Below, in pieces: positions 17,817-30,103 of a DNA stretch of 40,120 nt (positions are counted from its first letter, which is position 1; each line of letters starts with the position of its first letter). The DNA is from Lentisphaeria bacterium. GTDB lineage: Bacteria; Verrucomicrobiota; Lentisphaeria; Oligosphaerales; Oligosphaeraceae. The stretch is taken from positions 1-40,120 of the forward strand of contig JAEEXV010000063.1 in the NCBI GenBank assembly GCA_016287975.1, read 5' to 3'. The notes beneath the pieces are model-generated. The model made no database searches, was not told the origin of the DNA, and was given only the letters and a program-made list of their open reading frames with translations. The position numbers and the translations under genes were made by a program.

Positions 17817-17916
17817 GTCCCGTGGCGGGCCGTTCTCGGCCCGCGTCGCCCCCGTCCCGTGGCGGGCCGTCTCGGCCCGCATCCCCCCCGTCCCGTGGCG
17901 GGCCGTCTCGGCCCGC
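17817..17916. repeat. Three tandem copies of a GCGGGCCG/CGGCCCGC hairpin repeat
   Basis: Three copies of a 27-28-bp unit starting GTCCCGTGGCGGGCCG lie at 17817-17844, 17854-17880 and 17890-17916, spaced by C-rich linkers. Each folds into a perfect 8-bp stem GCGGGCCG/CGGCCCGC with a 3-4-base loop. Related palindromes occur at 33378 and 35003. A T-run at 17934-17939 follows, so the last copy may serve as a terminator for the MurU-AmgK gene. Confidence 0.9.
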
Positions 17917-17949
17917 ATCCCAGTCGTCCCCGCTTTTTTCGCTTCCGCA

Positions 17950-17986
17950 TTAGAAAATCCAGCCGATGGCGCGTATTAAACGATGA
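17950..17986 (+). promoter_or_regulatory. Putative promoter of the exported protein pair
   Basis: TTAGAA (17950-17955), 16 bases, CGTATTAA (17972-17979), two bases, GATGA. It is identical in block sequence and spacing to the site at 7211. It lies 54 bases before the ATG at 18033. Confidence 0.5.
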
Positions 17987-18032
17987 ACGCAATCATCCGA
18001 CACTCCCCGCCATCCCTGGAGATCTGATAGAA

Positions 18033-18587
18033 ATGCATACCCTCTTCCCCATCCACAACCTCGCCAAGCGGTGCGGCTTCCTCGCCCTCTTCCTGCTCCT
18101 CGCCGCCGCCCTCCACGCCGCCCCCGCCGTCATCTGCATGCCCCCCATCCTCCAGGCCCCCACCGCCCCGCCCCAGTTCGCCCCGAGGATGACCCAGGCA
18201 ATCCACAATGGCCTCGCCAAGATCTGGACCGTCCGCGAACAGCGCGACCTCCAGAAAGCCCTGCGCGAACACAATCTCGACCGCCGCGTCCGCTTCACCA
18301 TGGCCGACTACCGGCTCCTCGCCGACGAACTCGACGCCTCCTGCGTCCTCCAGATCATCGTCAAAGACGTCTCCATCACTCCCGCCAACACCCCGGGACA
18401 CCACAATGTCGCCATCCGCGGCGCCATCCTCGTCATCGACGCCCAGAATCGCAGAACCCGCCACAACTCCTCCTTCTCCCTGAACCGCACCTTCCCCGGC
18501 GACTACGCCGACGCCGCCCAGGCCCTGATCGCCGCCGTCGTCAACGAAAAGATCCTCCCCACCTGCCGAAACCTCCGCCTCCGATGA
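18033..18587 (+). CDS. Exported hypothetical protein, 184 aa
   Basis: It has a signal peptide (MHTLFPIHNLAKRCGFLALFLLLAAALHA, probable cleavage after ALHA) and then about 155 mature residues. The segment LLADELDASCVLQIIVKDVS, followed by a strand-rich AIRGAILVIDAQNRRTRHNSSFSL, resembles the fold seen in small CsgG/TolB-like envelope proteins that test multiple synonyms of a stress or assembly factor; I would not assign a family. A GGAG sits 11 bases before ATG 18033. It overlaps the lipoprotein gene by ATGA at 18584. The leader shares the promoter-like block of the sigma operon. Confidence 0.75.
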   Translation: MHTLFPIHNLAKRCGFLALFLLLAAALHAAPAVICMPPILQAPTAPPQFAPRMTQAIHNGLAKIWTVREQRDLQKALREHNLDRRVRFTMADYRLLADELDASCVLQIIVKDVSITPANTPGHHNVAIRGAILVIDAQNRRTRHNSSFSLNRTFPGDYADAAQALIAAVVNEKILPTCRNLRLR

Positions 18588-19360
18588 AGTCCGCCTGCGC
18601 CATCCTGCCCTGCCTCGCAATCTGCGCCCTCCTCGCCGCCTCCTGCGCCGGCACCGCCCAGTTCGAATACGCCGCCGCCCCAGGAGCCATCACCGCCTAC
18701 AGCCCCCTCCCAGGCGCCGACGCCATCACCGTCCTGCCCTTCCTCGACCAGCGCTCCCTGCGCGTACTCCAGCCCGCCGACACCCCCGCCCCGCCCGCCC
18801 CGCCCCGCGACGGCTCCTTCGCCCTCGGCTGGATCCCCTTCCTCCCCTGCGCCTGGGTCAACATCGCCACCCCCGAGGCCGAAAACGCAGGGCAGCTCGC
18901 CACCCTCAACCGCTATTGGTGCCAGTTCCCGCGCGAACTCGCCCTCGCCGCCACCGACAGCCTCCGCCAGTCCCGCCTCTTCCCCGAAGTCCGCTACGCC
19001 GACTCCATCGACCAGGCCACGACCCCATGGCTCTTCCAGGGCGTCATCACCAACACCGACTACCGCGGCGAACGAATCACCTACGGACTCACCTATCTCA
19101 TCGCACCCGCCCTCTGGCTCGTCGGATTCCCCGACGCCGTCTCCCACAACCGCCTCGACCTCACCTTCCACATCCTCGACCGCAGCACCCGAAAGCCCAT
19201 CTGGACCTTCCACTACCACGGCACCGACTACCTCGTCCACTGGCTCTACGCCCGAGTCGGCGACGACGCCTCCCTCTACCCCCGCCTCATGAAACTCGCC
19301 ATGAGCGCCGTCGCATACGACCTCAACCTCAAACCCCCGGTTTTTTTCGGAAATTTGTAG
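18584..19360 (+). CDS. Putative outer-membrane lipoprotein, 258 aa
   Basis: The N-terminus MKSACAILPCLAICALLAASC is a type II signal peptide with a lipobox LAAS-Cys21. The mature part contains AITVLPFLDQRS, a proline/alanine-rich linker, and a C-terminal domain with QGVITNTDYRGERITYGLTYLIAPALWLVGFPDAVSHNRLDLTFHILDRSTRKPIWTFHY, which suggests a small strand-rich domain with an amphipathic or membrane-touching segment. The pattern (lipoprotein, conserved VLPF near the start, then a xITNTxY strand) resembles lipoproteins of the LpoB/GNA1162 type, but no family is claimed. The start is fixed by the ATGA overlap with the preceding gene. Confidence 0.75.
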   Translation: MKSACAILPCLAICALLAASCAGTAQFEYAAAPGAITAYSPLPGADAITVLPFLDQRSLRVLQPADTPAPPAPPRDGSFALGWIPFLPCAWVNIATPEAENAGQLATLNRYWCQFPRELALAATDSLRQSRLFPEVRYADSIDQATTPWLFQGVITNTDYRGERITYGLTYLIAPALWLVGFPDAVSHNRLDLTFHILDRSTRKPIWTFHYHGTDYLVHWLYARVGDDASLYPRLMKLAMSAVAYDLNLKPPVFFGNL

Positions 19361-19369
19361 CACCCCCGC

Positions 19370-19397
19370 TTGCAATCCTGCAAAAACGGGTTATCTT
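19370..19397 (+). promoter_or_regulatory. Probable promoter of the tRNA-Leu pair
   Basis: TTGCAA (19370-19375), 16-base spacer, TATCTT (19392-19397), 16 bases before the first tRNA. A reasonable sigma-70-type match. Confidence 0.5.
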
Positions 19398-19412
19398 AAG
19401 CCCACTTTCCAA

Positions 19413-19499
19413 GCCAGAGTGGCGGAATTGGCAGACGCGCTGCGTTCAGGTCGCAGTGAGCTTACGCTCGTGAAGGTTCAAGTCCTTTCTCTGGTACCA
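19413..19499 (+). tRNA. tRNA-Leu (anticodon CAG)
   Basis: A complete 87-nt class II tRNA. The acceptor arm GCCAGAG pairs with CTCTGGT (19489-19495), with discriminator A and encoded CCA at 19497-19499. The D arm TGGCGGAATTGGCAGA is typical of bacterial tRNA-Leu. The anticodon stem CTGCG/CGCAG encloses TTCAGGT, with anticodon CAG at 19447-19449. A variable arm GTGAGCTTACGCTCGTG and a T loop GGTTCAAGTCC follow. It reads CUG. Confidence 0.96.
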
Positions 19500-19512
19500 T
19501 CTCTCCCAAAAG

Positions 19513-19537
19513 AAGAATCCTCCGGGATTCTTTTTTT
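19513..19537 (+). terminator. Rho-independent terminator after the first tRNA-Leu
   Basis: AAGAATCC, loop TCCG, GGATTCTT with a T-run to 19537: a perfect 8-bp stem. It lies 14 bases after the CCA end and separates the two tRNA genes, so the second tRNA probably has its own promoter or relies on read-through. Confidence 0.9.
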
Positions 19538-19567
19538 GTGTCTGCAAGACTTTATTCCTGCCCCAAT

Positions 19568-19652
19568 GCGAGAGTGGCGAAATTGGCAGACGCGCGAGAT
19601 TTAGGTTCTCGTCCGGCAACGGGTGCGGGTTCGATTCCCGCCTCTCGCACCA
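19568..19652 (+). tRNA. tRNA-Leu (anticodon TAG)
   Basis: A complete 85-nt class II tRNA. The acceptor arm GCGAGAG pairs with CTCTCGC (19642-19648), with discriminator A and CCA encoded at 19650-19652. The D arm is TGGCGAAATTGGCAGA. The anticodon stem CGAGA/TCTCG encloses TTTAGGT, with anticodon TAG at 19602-19604. The variable arm is built on TCCGGCAACGGGT. It reads CUA, and by wobble other CUN codons. Confidence 0.96.
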
Positions 19653-19695
19653 TATCACGCGCCCCGCGCGCGCATCGTGTTTTTTCGGCGAGCAG

Positions 19696-19725
19696 TTGCG
19701 CAATCCGCCGTTGAGAATGTATATT
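19696..19725 (+). promoter_or_regulatory. Putative guaB promoter
   Basis: TTGCGC (19696-19701), 18-base spacer, TATATT (19720-19725). The start codon is 66 bases on. Moderate match only. Confidence 0.4.
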
Positions 19726-19790
19726 AGGCTGGCAATGCGGGCAGACGCCCGTCCCCCCTCCCACCCAATCCTGCAAAAAGCGAGCAGACT

Positions 19791-21287
19791 ATGGTCAACA
19801 CCCACATTGCCGAATTTATGGAATCGTTCCCGCACGAGGCCCTGACCTTCAATGACGTCACCCTCGAAGTGCACTATGCGGACTTCCTCCCCGCCGACAC
19901 CTCCGCCGCCACCCGGTTCTCCCGCAACATCACCCTCAACGCGCCTTTCATCAGCGCCGCCATGGACACCGTGACCGAAAGCCGCATGGCCATCGCCATG
20001 GCCAAGTTCGGCGGCATCGGCGTCATCCACAAGAACCTCCCGCCCGAGATCCAGGCCGAACAGGCCGCCCTGGTCAAGCGCTATCTCAACGGCATCATCG
20101 AAAAGCCCGTCACCTTCCGAAAGGGAATGCGCGTCTACGACATCATCGCCGAAAAGACCGCGCACAACTACAAGTTCAACGGATTCCCAATCCTCGACGA
20201 CGACGGACGCCTCGTCGGACTCTTCACCAGCCGCGACCTCAAATATCTGACCAACTACGACGTCCCCGTCGAACAGGTCATGAGCGCAAACCTCGTCACC
20301 GCCCCCGCAGGCACCGACATGGACCGCGCATTCAAGATCATGGTCGAAAACAAGGTCGGGAAACTCCCCCTCGTCGACGCCGACGGACGACTCGCGGGCC
20401 TCTACTCCTTCCAGGACGTCAAGACCCTCCACGACAAGATGGAGCCCTCCTTCAACCGCGACGCCCAGCACCGCCTCCGCGTCGCCGCCGCCGTCGGCCC
20501 CCACGACCACGCACGCATCGAGGCCCTCGTCAATGTCGGCGTCGACGCCCTCATCGTCGACTCCGCCCACGGACACACCAAGAACGTCATCGACACCGTC
20601 CGCGAAATCAAACGCCAGTATCCCCAGGTCGATGTCGTCGCGGGCAACGTCTGCACCGTCGAAGGCGCACGCGCACTCCTCGAATGCGGCGCCGACGCCA
20701 TCAAGGTCGGCATCGGCCCAGGCTCCATCTGCACCACCCGCGTCGTCGCCGGCGTCGGCGTCCCGCAGCTCACCGCCATCTACAACGCCTGGAAGGGCGT
20801 CGGCGACGAAATCCCCATCATCGCCGACGGCGGCATCGCACACTCAGGAGACGTCGCCAAGGCCCTCGCCGTCGGCGCCAGTTCCGTCATGATGGGTTCC
20901 GCCCTCGCGGGCACCGAGGAATGCCCCGGCGAACGCATCCTCCACCAGGGACGCACCTACGTCATCTACCGCGGCATGGGCTCCGTCGACGCCATGCGCC
21001 GAGGCCGCGGCTCCCGCGAACGCTACGGCGTCTCCAACGACATCGCCGAAGACAAACTCGTCCCCCAGGGCATCGAGGGGATGATCCCCTTCCGCGGCTC
21101 CGTCGCCGACGTCCTGAACCAGTACATCGGCGGCGTCCACTTCTCCCTGAGCTACGTCGGGGCCCGCGACATCCGCCAGTTCCAGGAAAACGCCCGCCTG
21201 TGGCGCGTCACCGCCGCAGGACTCCAGGAAGCAAATCCCCACAACGTCATCATGCAGAAGGACGCCCCCAACTACAGCGCCAGCTGA
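19791..21287 (+). CDS. guaB: Inosine-5'-monophosphate dehydrogenase
   Basis: Oxidises IMP to XMP with NAD+, the committed step to guanine nucleotides. The 498-aa product has the (beta/alpha)8 barrel interrupted by two CBS domains at about 95-210 ([44 protein letters not shown]). The active-site loop GPGSICTTR has the catalytic Cys at 314. [27 protein letters not shown] binds phosphate, and the flap EGMIPFRG and C-terminus are normal. The usual N-terminal LVP segment is [12 protein letters not shown], a small variation. It is monocistronic, with a strong terminator after it. Confidence 0.97.
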   Translation: MVNTHIAEFMESFPHEALTFNDVTLEVHYADFLPADTSAATRFSRNITLNAPFISAAMDTVTESRMAIAMAKFGGIGVIHKNLPPEIQAEQAALVKRYLNGIIEKPVTFRKGMRVYDIIAEKTAHNYKFNGFPILDDDGRLVGLFTSRDLKYLTNYDVPVEQVMSANLVTAPAGTDMDRAFKIMVENKVGKLPLVDADGRLAGLYSFQDVKTLHDKMEPSFNRDAQHRLRVAAAVGPHDHARIEALVNVGVDALIVDSAHGHTKNVIDTVREIKRQYPQVDVVAGNVCTVEGARALLECGADAIKVGIGPGSICTTRVVAGVGVPQLTAIYNAWKGVGDEIPIIADGGIAHSGDVAKALAVGASSVMMGSALAGTEECPGERILHQGRTYVIYRGMGSVDAMRRGRGSRERYGVSNDIAEDKLVPQGIEGMIPFRGSVADVLNQYIGGVHFSLSYVGARDIRQFQENARLWRVTAAGLQEANPHNVIMQKDAPNYSAS

Positions 21288-21290
21288 CCC

Positions 21291-21338
21291 ATCGGCGGCG
21301 GCAAAAACGCCGCCGCTCCGATGCCATCCCGTTTTTTT
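21291..21338 (+). terminator. Terminator after guaB
   Basis: ATCGG and the perfect 7-8-bp GCGGCGGC/GCCGCCGC stem (21293-21316 area), closed again by CCGAT at 21319-21323, are followed by a T-run from 21332. Strong candidate. Confidence 0.8.
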
Positions 21339-21480
21339 CCCCTCAAATGCGAAAAAATTTCGCGTGGCGGCTTGAATTGCACGGGAGGGCATATTATGGT
21401 AACGCGACACGCCTGTTTCCGTTTGGTCGGCGCCGCCCCCGTCGGCGACGCCACGCCTCTTCCTTAGGATTGCATCGATC

Positions 21481-23595
21481 ATGGCAAAGAACGAACGATT
21501 CCTGACCGTCGACATCGGCGCGACAAGTATCAAGTTGTGCGAATTCGAATTCGACGACGCAGGCCAGATGGTCATGACCGTATTCGCATACCGCGAATAC
21601 GAGGAGGAACTCTCCGACGAGACCCGCATGGGCGTCGTCGAGGGCGTCCTCCGTCAAATGCTCATGGAGAGCAACGTCCGCGCCCGCCGCGCCCTCGTCT
21701 CCCTCTCCGGCCAGTCCGCCCTCATCCGCTTCGGGAAGATCAACGTCATCAAGGACGACAAGAAGCAGATCCGCCAGCTGGCGGAGTTCGAGGCCAAGCA
21801 CAATATCCCATTCGCCCTCGACGACATCAGCCTCGACTACCAGCTGATCGCGGGCAACGCCGAGGAGCAGGCCCAGCACACCCTCGAGGTCATGTCCATC
21901 GTCGTCAAACGCGAGGTCGTCGACCAGTACACCCAGGCCATCCGCAACGTCGGCCTCACCCCGCTCCTCATCGACGTCGCCCCCGTCGCCTGCTACAACG
22001 CCGCCCGCGCCAACAACCTCGGCGAAAACGAGTGCGTCCTCCTCGTCTCCATCGGCGGCCGCTCCACCAACCTCGTCTTCATCGAGGGCGAGCGCTTCTT
22101 CGCGCGTACCATCCCCATCGCGGGATACGCCATCACCCAGCAGATCGCCAAGGAGTTCGGAATCGGTCTCCCCGAAGCCGAGGAACTCAAGCGACACCAC
22201 GGCTTCGTCTCCCTCGGCGGCGCATACGCCGATCCAGTCTCCGAAACCGCCGCCAACGTCTCCAAGATCATCCGCAATGTGATGAGCCGCCTCCACGGCG
22301 AAATCTCCCGCTCCATCAACATCTACCGCGCCCAGCAGCACGGCAACGCCCCCTCCAAGATCTATCTCACCGGCGGCACCTCCATCCTCACCTACTGCGA
22401 CGTCTTCTTCTCCGAAAAGTTCAACATCCCCGTCGAGTATTTCAACCCGTTCCCCGTCGTCAACCTCTCGCCCACCATCGACCGCACCAAACTCAGCGAA
22501 GTCGCACACATGTTCGGCGAGACCATCGGCCTCGGATTCCGCTACGCCCGCCGCTGCCCCATCGAAATCAACCTCCTCGCCAAGAACATCCAGCGCCAGC
22601 AGACCTTCTCCCAGCGCAAGCCGTATCTCATCGCCGCCATGTTCTGCATCTGCCTCATCGGCGCCGTCTTCACCCTCGGATTCCGCGAAAAGGCCAACAT
22701 CGTCGAAAGCACCGTCGAACCCTTCGCCGTCATCCGCGACAAATTCAAGCCGCAGGCCGAAGATCTCACCAGAAAAATCCAGGCCGCCCAGAGCGCCCAG
22801 AACCAACTTGACGACATGAGGAAGTTCCTCGCCCAGCGCGCCGTCTGGCCCATGCTCTTCGCCGAAATCGCACGCTGCAAGCCTGACAACGTCTGGATCG
22901 ATTCCATCACCCCCATCATCGGGGATGTCAAGCCCTTCGAGGCCAGCAGCGACACTGCCGCCATGGCGCAGGCCCAGAAAGATGCCGCCGCCAATCCCGA
23001 CATGCCCATCGACTTCAACGACATGCCCGACCTCTCCATGGATCCTGGCGCTGCCGCAGGCGGCGGCCCGGGCGGCCCCTCCGCCGCCCCGACCGAAGCC
23101 TCCAAGGTCAAACTCGGCGGCTTCGTCATCCAGGGCCATGTCATCGAACCCCAGGATGTCGAGACCAAGGATCCCGCCACCCTGCCCGCCCCCGTCCCCG
23201 CTCCCGCATTCGTCTTCGAAGCCCCCGCCAAGCCCACGGACGATGCCACCAAGCAGGCCACCACGAAGAACTCCGCATACGGGGAGTATGTCTTCCTCGC
23301 CAATCTCAAGGCCTCCCCCCTCTTCAGCGCCGAACCCAACATGACCACTTTCCGCTCCCAGGGCGAAAACATGGTCCTCAACCCCTCCGACCGCCGCAAC
23401 ATCGTCGACTTCACCCTCCAGGCCAAACTGCTCGTCAACCCCGAATTCTTCTTCCGCCCATTCCTCCAGCAGCAAGGCGGCGGCTCCTTCGGACGCGGCG
23501 GCGACAACAGCCAGGGCTTCGGCGCCCCAGGTTCACCCTCCCCCAGAAGAGGCAGGGGACGCCGCGGACGCGCACGCCCGCCCAGGACGCCATAA
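21481..23595 (+). CDS. Type IV pilus PilM-PilN-like fusion protein (Amuc_1101-like)
   Basis: PilM is a cytoplasmic actin-fold ring protein that binds the N-terminus of the inner-membrane PilN. Here both seem to be one 704-aa chain. Residues 1-370 are the actin-like part: [16 protein letters not shown] (nucleotide loop), [28 protein letters not shown]. One membrane helix follows (about 383-400). The part after it has a coiled-coil stretch and the PilN-like [20 protein letters not shown]. An Ala/Pro/Gly-rich linker and a C-terminal Gly/Arg-rich low-complexity tail ([14 protein letters not shown]) end it. It is the first gene of a four-gene block like the Amuc_1101-1098 region. A stem-loop lies between it and the next gene (23613-23634). 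Confidence 0.85.
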   Translation: MAKNERFLTVDIGATSIKLCEFEFDDAGQMVMTVFAYREYEEELSDETRMGVVEGVLRQMLMESNVRARRALVSLSGQSALIRFGKINVIKDDKKQIRQLAEFEAKHNIPFALDDISLDYQLIAGNAEEQAQHTLEVMSIVVKREVVDQYTQAIRNVGLTPLLIDVAPVACYNAARANNLGENECVLLVSIGGRSTNLVFIEGERFFARTIPIAGYAITQQIAKEFGIGLPEAEELKRHHGFVSLGGAYADPVSETAANVSKIIRNVMSRLHGEISRSINIYRAQQHGNAPSKIYLTGGTSILTYCDVFFSEKFNIPVEYFNPFPVVNLSPTIDRTKLSEVAHMFGETIGLGFRYARRCPIEINLLAKNIQRQQTFSQRKPYLIAAMFCICLIGAVFTLGFREKANIVESTVEPFAVIRDKFKPQAEDLTRKIQAAQSAQNQLDDMRKFLAQRAVWPMLFAEIARCKPDNVWIDSITPIIGDVKPFEASSDTAAMAQAQKDAAANPDMPIDFNDMPDLSMDPGAAAGGGPGGPSAAPTEASKVKLGGFVIQGHVIEPQDVETKDPATLPAPVPAPAFVFEAPAKPTDDATKQATTKNSAYGEYVFLANLKASPLFSAEPNMTTFRSQGENMVLNPSDRRNIVDFTLQAKLLVNPEFFFRPFLQQQGGGSFGRGGDNSQGFGAPGSPSPRRGRGRRGRARPPRTP

Positions 23596-23612
23596 CCGCC
23601 GACTTCCCGAAA

Positions 23613-23634
23613 GGCGGCGCGACCAGGCGCCGCC
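23613..23634 (+). other. Intercistronic hairpin in the pilus operon
   Basis: GGCGGCGC, six-base loop GACCAG, GCGCCGCC: a perfect 8-bp stem without a T-run, 18 bases after the pilMN stop. More likely an mRNA processing or stability element than a terminator, as the operon seems to continue. Confidence 0.6.
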
Positions 23635-23690
23635 ACCCCCGTCCCTCCCCTCCCATTCCACCGGCATAGGCACCCCCCAACGCCACCATA

Positions 23691-24782
23691 ATGGATTTCC
23701 TCAAGAAAAACATCGGACTGCTTCTCGCCGCAGTCGTCTGCCTCGCCATCCTCGGAACCGAGGTCTATTTCATCATCGGCTACCGCGAAAAGGCCGAAAA
23801 GGCGGAAGCCCAACGCGCCGAAGCCCAGAAATGGCTGAAGGACAACGCAGGCAACAAGGACAAGCTCCGCCTCGGAGACGAGAAAAACCCCGCCCAGGCA
23901 GAAAACAACAAGAATCTCGCCGAGGGACGCTTCAAGGAAATCATGGGCGAACTCCGACGCCGATACACCTACGTCGAATACTCCGTCGACCTCCCCGCCC
24001 CGCTGAATATCCAGAACCGCGTCAAGGGCAACCAGGCCGACCTGAAGCGCATCCTCGGCAACGCCGTCCGCGCCATGAAGGATCTCATCGACAAGCCCGA
24101 AGGACGGCTGGTGTGGGAGGCAGGCCCCATTGGCGGCTATCTCGCCGACAAGGCCTTCAGCAACGCCCCGATCGCCGAATCCGACTTCGCTGGAATCTAC
24201 CACCTCCTCGACGCCTACGGGAAAATGCTCCTCCTCCTGAACGACTCCGTCCTCCAGTATGTCGACGCCGAAGGGCTGGAGCGCAAGGACAAGACCACCC
24301 AGATCCTCATCCACAATCTCACTTTCCCCACCACTCTCAAGCGCGATGACCGCGGCGAATACTTCGCCACCCCCATCCAGGTCAAGATCACCTCGGATAC
24401 CCGAACCATCCAGGCATTCGTCAACCGCCTCACCAACCACAACCAGATGCTCTTCTTCATCCACAGCATCTCCTTCTCCGCAGCCGACCCGCTCAATCTC
24501 TTCATCCGCCCTGAAATCCGCACCTTCCTCAAACTCGGTGCAGACAACGCCTCACAGAACCGAAGCGGCATCCCCGAATCCTTCGCCAACCCAGGCCAGG
24601 ATCCCGGAGTCAACGACAATGCACCCGCCGCCGACGGCGCCCAGAACACCACCAGACCTGCGGACGAAGTCCCCGAAAAGGACAAGCGCCAGAACTACGA
24701 ACTCTTCGGCCATCCCCGCCGCATCACCGCCGAAATCCAGTTTGAACTCATCGAATACAAGCCAGTCGAACCCGAAAAGTGA
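23691..24782 (+). CDS. PilO-type inner-membrane protein (Amuc_1100-like)
   Basis: The 363-aa product has one N-terminal membrane helix (about 8-26, IGLLLAAVVCLAILGTEVYFI) followed by a coiled coil (REKAEKAEAQRAEAQKW) and a globular periplasmic domain, the architecture of PilO and of Akkermansia Amuc_1100, a pilus-region protein that signals through host TLR2. The C-terminal half (QILIHNLTFPTTL, IQVKITSDTRTIQAFVNRLTNHNQMLFFIHSISFSA) looks like the ferredoxin-like fold expected there. Its place, next to PilM-like and secretin genes, supports the assignment; sequence resemblance to Amuc_1100 itself is suggested by order and layout and not measured. ATG 23691 follows a 95-base gap. Confidence 0.8.
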   Translation: MDFLKKNIGLLLAAVVCLAILGTEVYFIIGYREKAEKAEAQRAEAQKWLKDNAGNKDKLRLGDEKNPAQAENNKNLAEGRFKEIMGELRRRYTYVEYSVDLPAPLNIQNRVKGNQADLKRILGNAVRAMKDLIDKPEGRLVWEAGPIGGYLADKAFSNAPIAESDFAGIYHLLDAYGKMLLLLNDSVLQYVDAEGLERKDKTTQILIHNLTFPTTLKRDDRGEYFATPIQVKITSDTRTIQAFVNRLTNHNQMLFFIHSISFSAADPLNLFIRPEIRTFLKLGADNASQNRSGIPESFANPGQDPGVNDNAPAADGAQNTTRPADEVPEKDKRQNYELFGHPRRITAEIQFELIEYKPVEPEK

Positions 24783-24847
24783 CGCGCTGGCTTCCACCAC
24801 GTCTTTCGACTGATCCATTCGGAAACCCAACATAGGGGACTCCCACC

Positions 24848-26509
24848 TTGGAATTCTTCGTCCGACATTACGAAAAACTTCTCCTGGCCATCTGCCTCAT
24901 CGGGCTGTGCTTCGCCATCTGGCAGGTCAACGAGAACAAGAAACTCAATTTGGCCGAGGCCAAGGAACAGAAGATGACCGCCACCGAAAAGGCGCAGGTC
25001 AAGGGCGAAAAGGCCGTGCCGCCGCTGGACGTCTCGAAACTCCCCACCTTCGACGCCATCATCAACTCCCAGCAGTCCTATTCCGTCGACAAGGACAAGC
25101 CCGCCCGCGTCATCAGCGAAAACCAGCTCGCACTCACCCATGTCCCGCTCGCCAAGGACGCCCCCGCCCCGTTCACCCCGCAAAAGGACGCCGCCGCCCC
25201 GGGCCTCCTCGACATCGGACGACTCGTCTTCTGCCAGCGCTGCTCCCATGTCATCCCTTTCAGCGCCGAAATCAAGGAAGGATACAAATGCCCGTATTGC
25301 AATGAACCCATCGCCGACGTCGCCCGCGCCACCACCCCCGAGGACGACCTCGACCAGGACGGCATCCCAGACCTCTTCGAGCAGGACCACGTGAAACTCG
25401 TCGGCCAGAACGGCGGAGCCGCCGCCGGCGGGAACAACACCTCAAGACTCCTCAACTACCGCTGGCCCCATGACGCCCTGATGGACTTCGACGGCGACGG
25501 CTTCCTCAACATCGAGGAATACGAGTATTTCACCAAGGAACTGAAGGTCAAGTCCGACGAGGCCGCCCCCTGCCTCAGCGACTCCGCCGAACACCCGCCG
25601 CTGGCGCGGCTCCTCTTCCGCACCACAACCAAGGAGCGCCACGACACCCTCCCGTTCACCCTCTATCGCGTCAAGCCAGGCCAGGCCCTCTTCCTCCCCA
25701 CCAGCCGCGGCAGGGTCATCACCGCCAGGGCAGGCAAGAAAGACCGCGTCCCCACCGAACGCGCCGCAGGCGTCAGATTCGGCAAGGACAACAAGCCCGT
25801 CACCATCCCCATGGGCGGAGGGCGCTACCAGTTGATCTCCGTCAATGTCGCCAACGGCACCGCCGTCATCCAGCAGCGCGACGACGCCGACATCAAATAC
25901 ACTCTGCATATCCCGAAAAACGAAAAGGATCCAGGCTCCTACGAAATCATCCAGGACGACCGCCCCATCCTCGAGTTCCTCTTCCTCGACAACCGCAACG
26001 CCGAGGCCCTCGCCAGCCCCAGGAGACTCACCGAACGCCAAATCCAGAGCCGCTGGAAGGAAGCCAACAACAGCACCACCGAGAATCCCGGCAACATGGC
26101 CGCCGAAGAAGCGCCAGCGCCCACTCCCTCGCCGCGGCGCACTCCCCTCCGCCGACGCAACGGCCCCGACATGCCCGACGACGGCGGAATGGCTCCGGGC
26201 GGCGACACGACCATCAGCGGCCCGCCAGTCGCGGTCTTCTCCATCCACATCGGCAAGGACGGCACCGTCATCACCCTCCAGAAACAGGCCGTCGCGGAAG
26301 GCGGACAGGGCGGCACAGGCGGCGTCGACACTGAATTCTACCGCATCACCGGCAATGACAAGGACGGAATCCTCGCCCAGGAACTCGAAAACAACAACGG
26401 CACCCCTGGCAGCCCCGTCGGCGACCCCATCAAGATCCCCGTCTTCGACAAGGAGAAAGTGCGCTATCTCTATGTCGAACGGGCCAACGCCGAAGCCCCC
26501 ATGCGCTGA
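24848..26509 (+). CDS. Pilus-operon membrane protein with zinc ribbon and calcium-binding loops (Amuc_1099 position)
   Basis: A 553-aa protein with an N-terminal anchor (EFFVRHYEKLLLAICLIGLCFAIWQV), then a periplasmic part. A Cys4 ribbon CQRC...CPYC (Cys129, 132, 148, 151) lies just before two Ca-binding-type loops, DLDQDGIPDLFE (Asp167-) and DFDGDGFLNIEE (Asp213-). The C-terminal half is a strand-rich region rich in Pro. It corresponds in position to Amuc_1099, between the PilO-like and secretin genes. The start must be TTG 24848: an in-frame TAG sits at 24833 and no ATG lies before the membrane helix. AGGGGA precedes it. A function is not known; a structural adaptor is plausible. Confidence 0.8.
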   Translation: MEFFVRHYEKLLLAICLIGLCFAIWQVNENKKLNLAEAKEQKMTATEKAQVKGEKAVPPLDVSKLPTFDAIINSQQSYSVDKDKPARVISENQLALTHVPLAKDAPAPFTPQKDAAAPGLLDIGRLVFCQRCSHVIPFSAEIKEGYKCPYCNEPIADVARATTPEDDLDQDGIPDLFEQDHVKLVGQNGGAAAGGNNTSRLLNYRWPHDALMDFDGDGFLNIEEYEYFTKELKVKSDEAAPCLSDSAEHPPLARLLFRTTTKERHDTLPFTLYRVKPGQALFLPTSRGRVITARAGKKDRVPTERAAGVRFGKDNKPVTIPMGGGRYQLISVNVANGTAVIQQRDDADIKYTLHIPKNEKDPGSYEIIQDDRPILEFLFLDNRNAEALASPRRLTERQIQSRWKEANNSTTENPGNMAAEEAPAPTPSPRRTPLRRRNGPDMPDDGGMAPGGDTTISGPPVAVFSIHIGKDGTVITLQKQAVAEGGQGGTGGVDTEFYRITGNDKDGILAQELENNNGTPGSPVGDPIKIPVFDKEKVRYLYVERANAEAPMR

Positions 26510-26722
26510 GCCGTGCTCCGCGATCCCCTTTTCCACCCTCGAAATCGTTTTTTTCACAAACTTTCCTCCCTTTCCCCGTGCATTGCGCCGTTTTGGCGAT
26601 ATAGTATGGGGTTGTTCCCTTCTTTCATCATCTTGGCTTTATACTAATCATACATAAACGTAGAAAGGATGGCCGGCGGGCCATGCCCCGCAGAATCCCG
26701 CCAGCCAAACTGGAAATCCCAA
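26510..26722 (+). other. Leader between the Amuc_1099-like gene and the secretin
   Basis: 213 bases. It contains a T-run at 26549-26555, an AT-rich segment with ill-matched promoter-like boxes (26583-26645, for example TTGCGC with TATAGT at too-short spacing) and a hairpin ATGGCC/GGCCAT (26669-26684) whose first arm contains an alternative ATG. The AT-richness, unlike the rest of the operon, suggests an internal promoter for the secretin. Confidence 0.4.
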
Positions 26723-30028
<3,306 letters not shown>

Positions 30029-30050
30029 TCCACAGGGCACCCCCTCCACA

Positions 30051-30087
30051 AGCACGCCGCTCCTTCCTGGATCGGCGTGCTTTTTTT
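30051..30087 (+). terminator. Terminator after the secretin
   Basis: AGCACGCCG/CGGCGTGCT, 9-bp stem, 13-base loop, T-run to 30087. It closes the pilus operon. Confidence 0.92.
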
Positions 30088-30103
30088 GTGCCGAAGGAGA
30101 CGG

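Noticed and set aside
19653..19790. A purine or guanine riboswitch before guaB
   Set aside because: The leader is short (about 66 bases after the presumed -10) and contains no conserved purine-riboswitch core or terminator before the gene.
21361..21480. Standard promoter for the pilus operon
   Set aside because: TATTAT at 21392 has no -35 box at a proper distance (TTGAAT is 14 bases away), so I did not list it as a feature.
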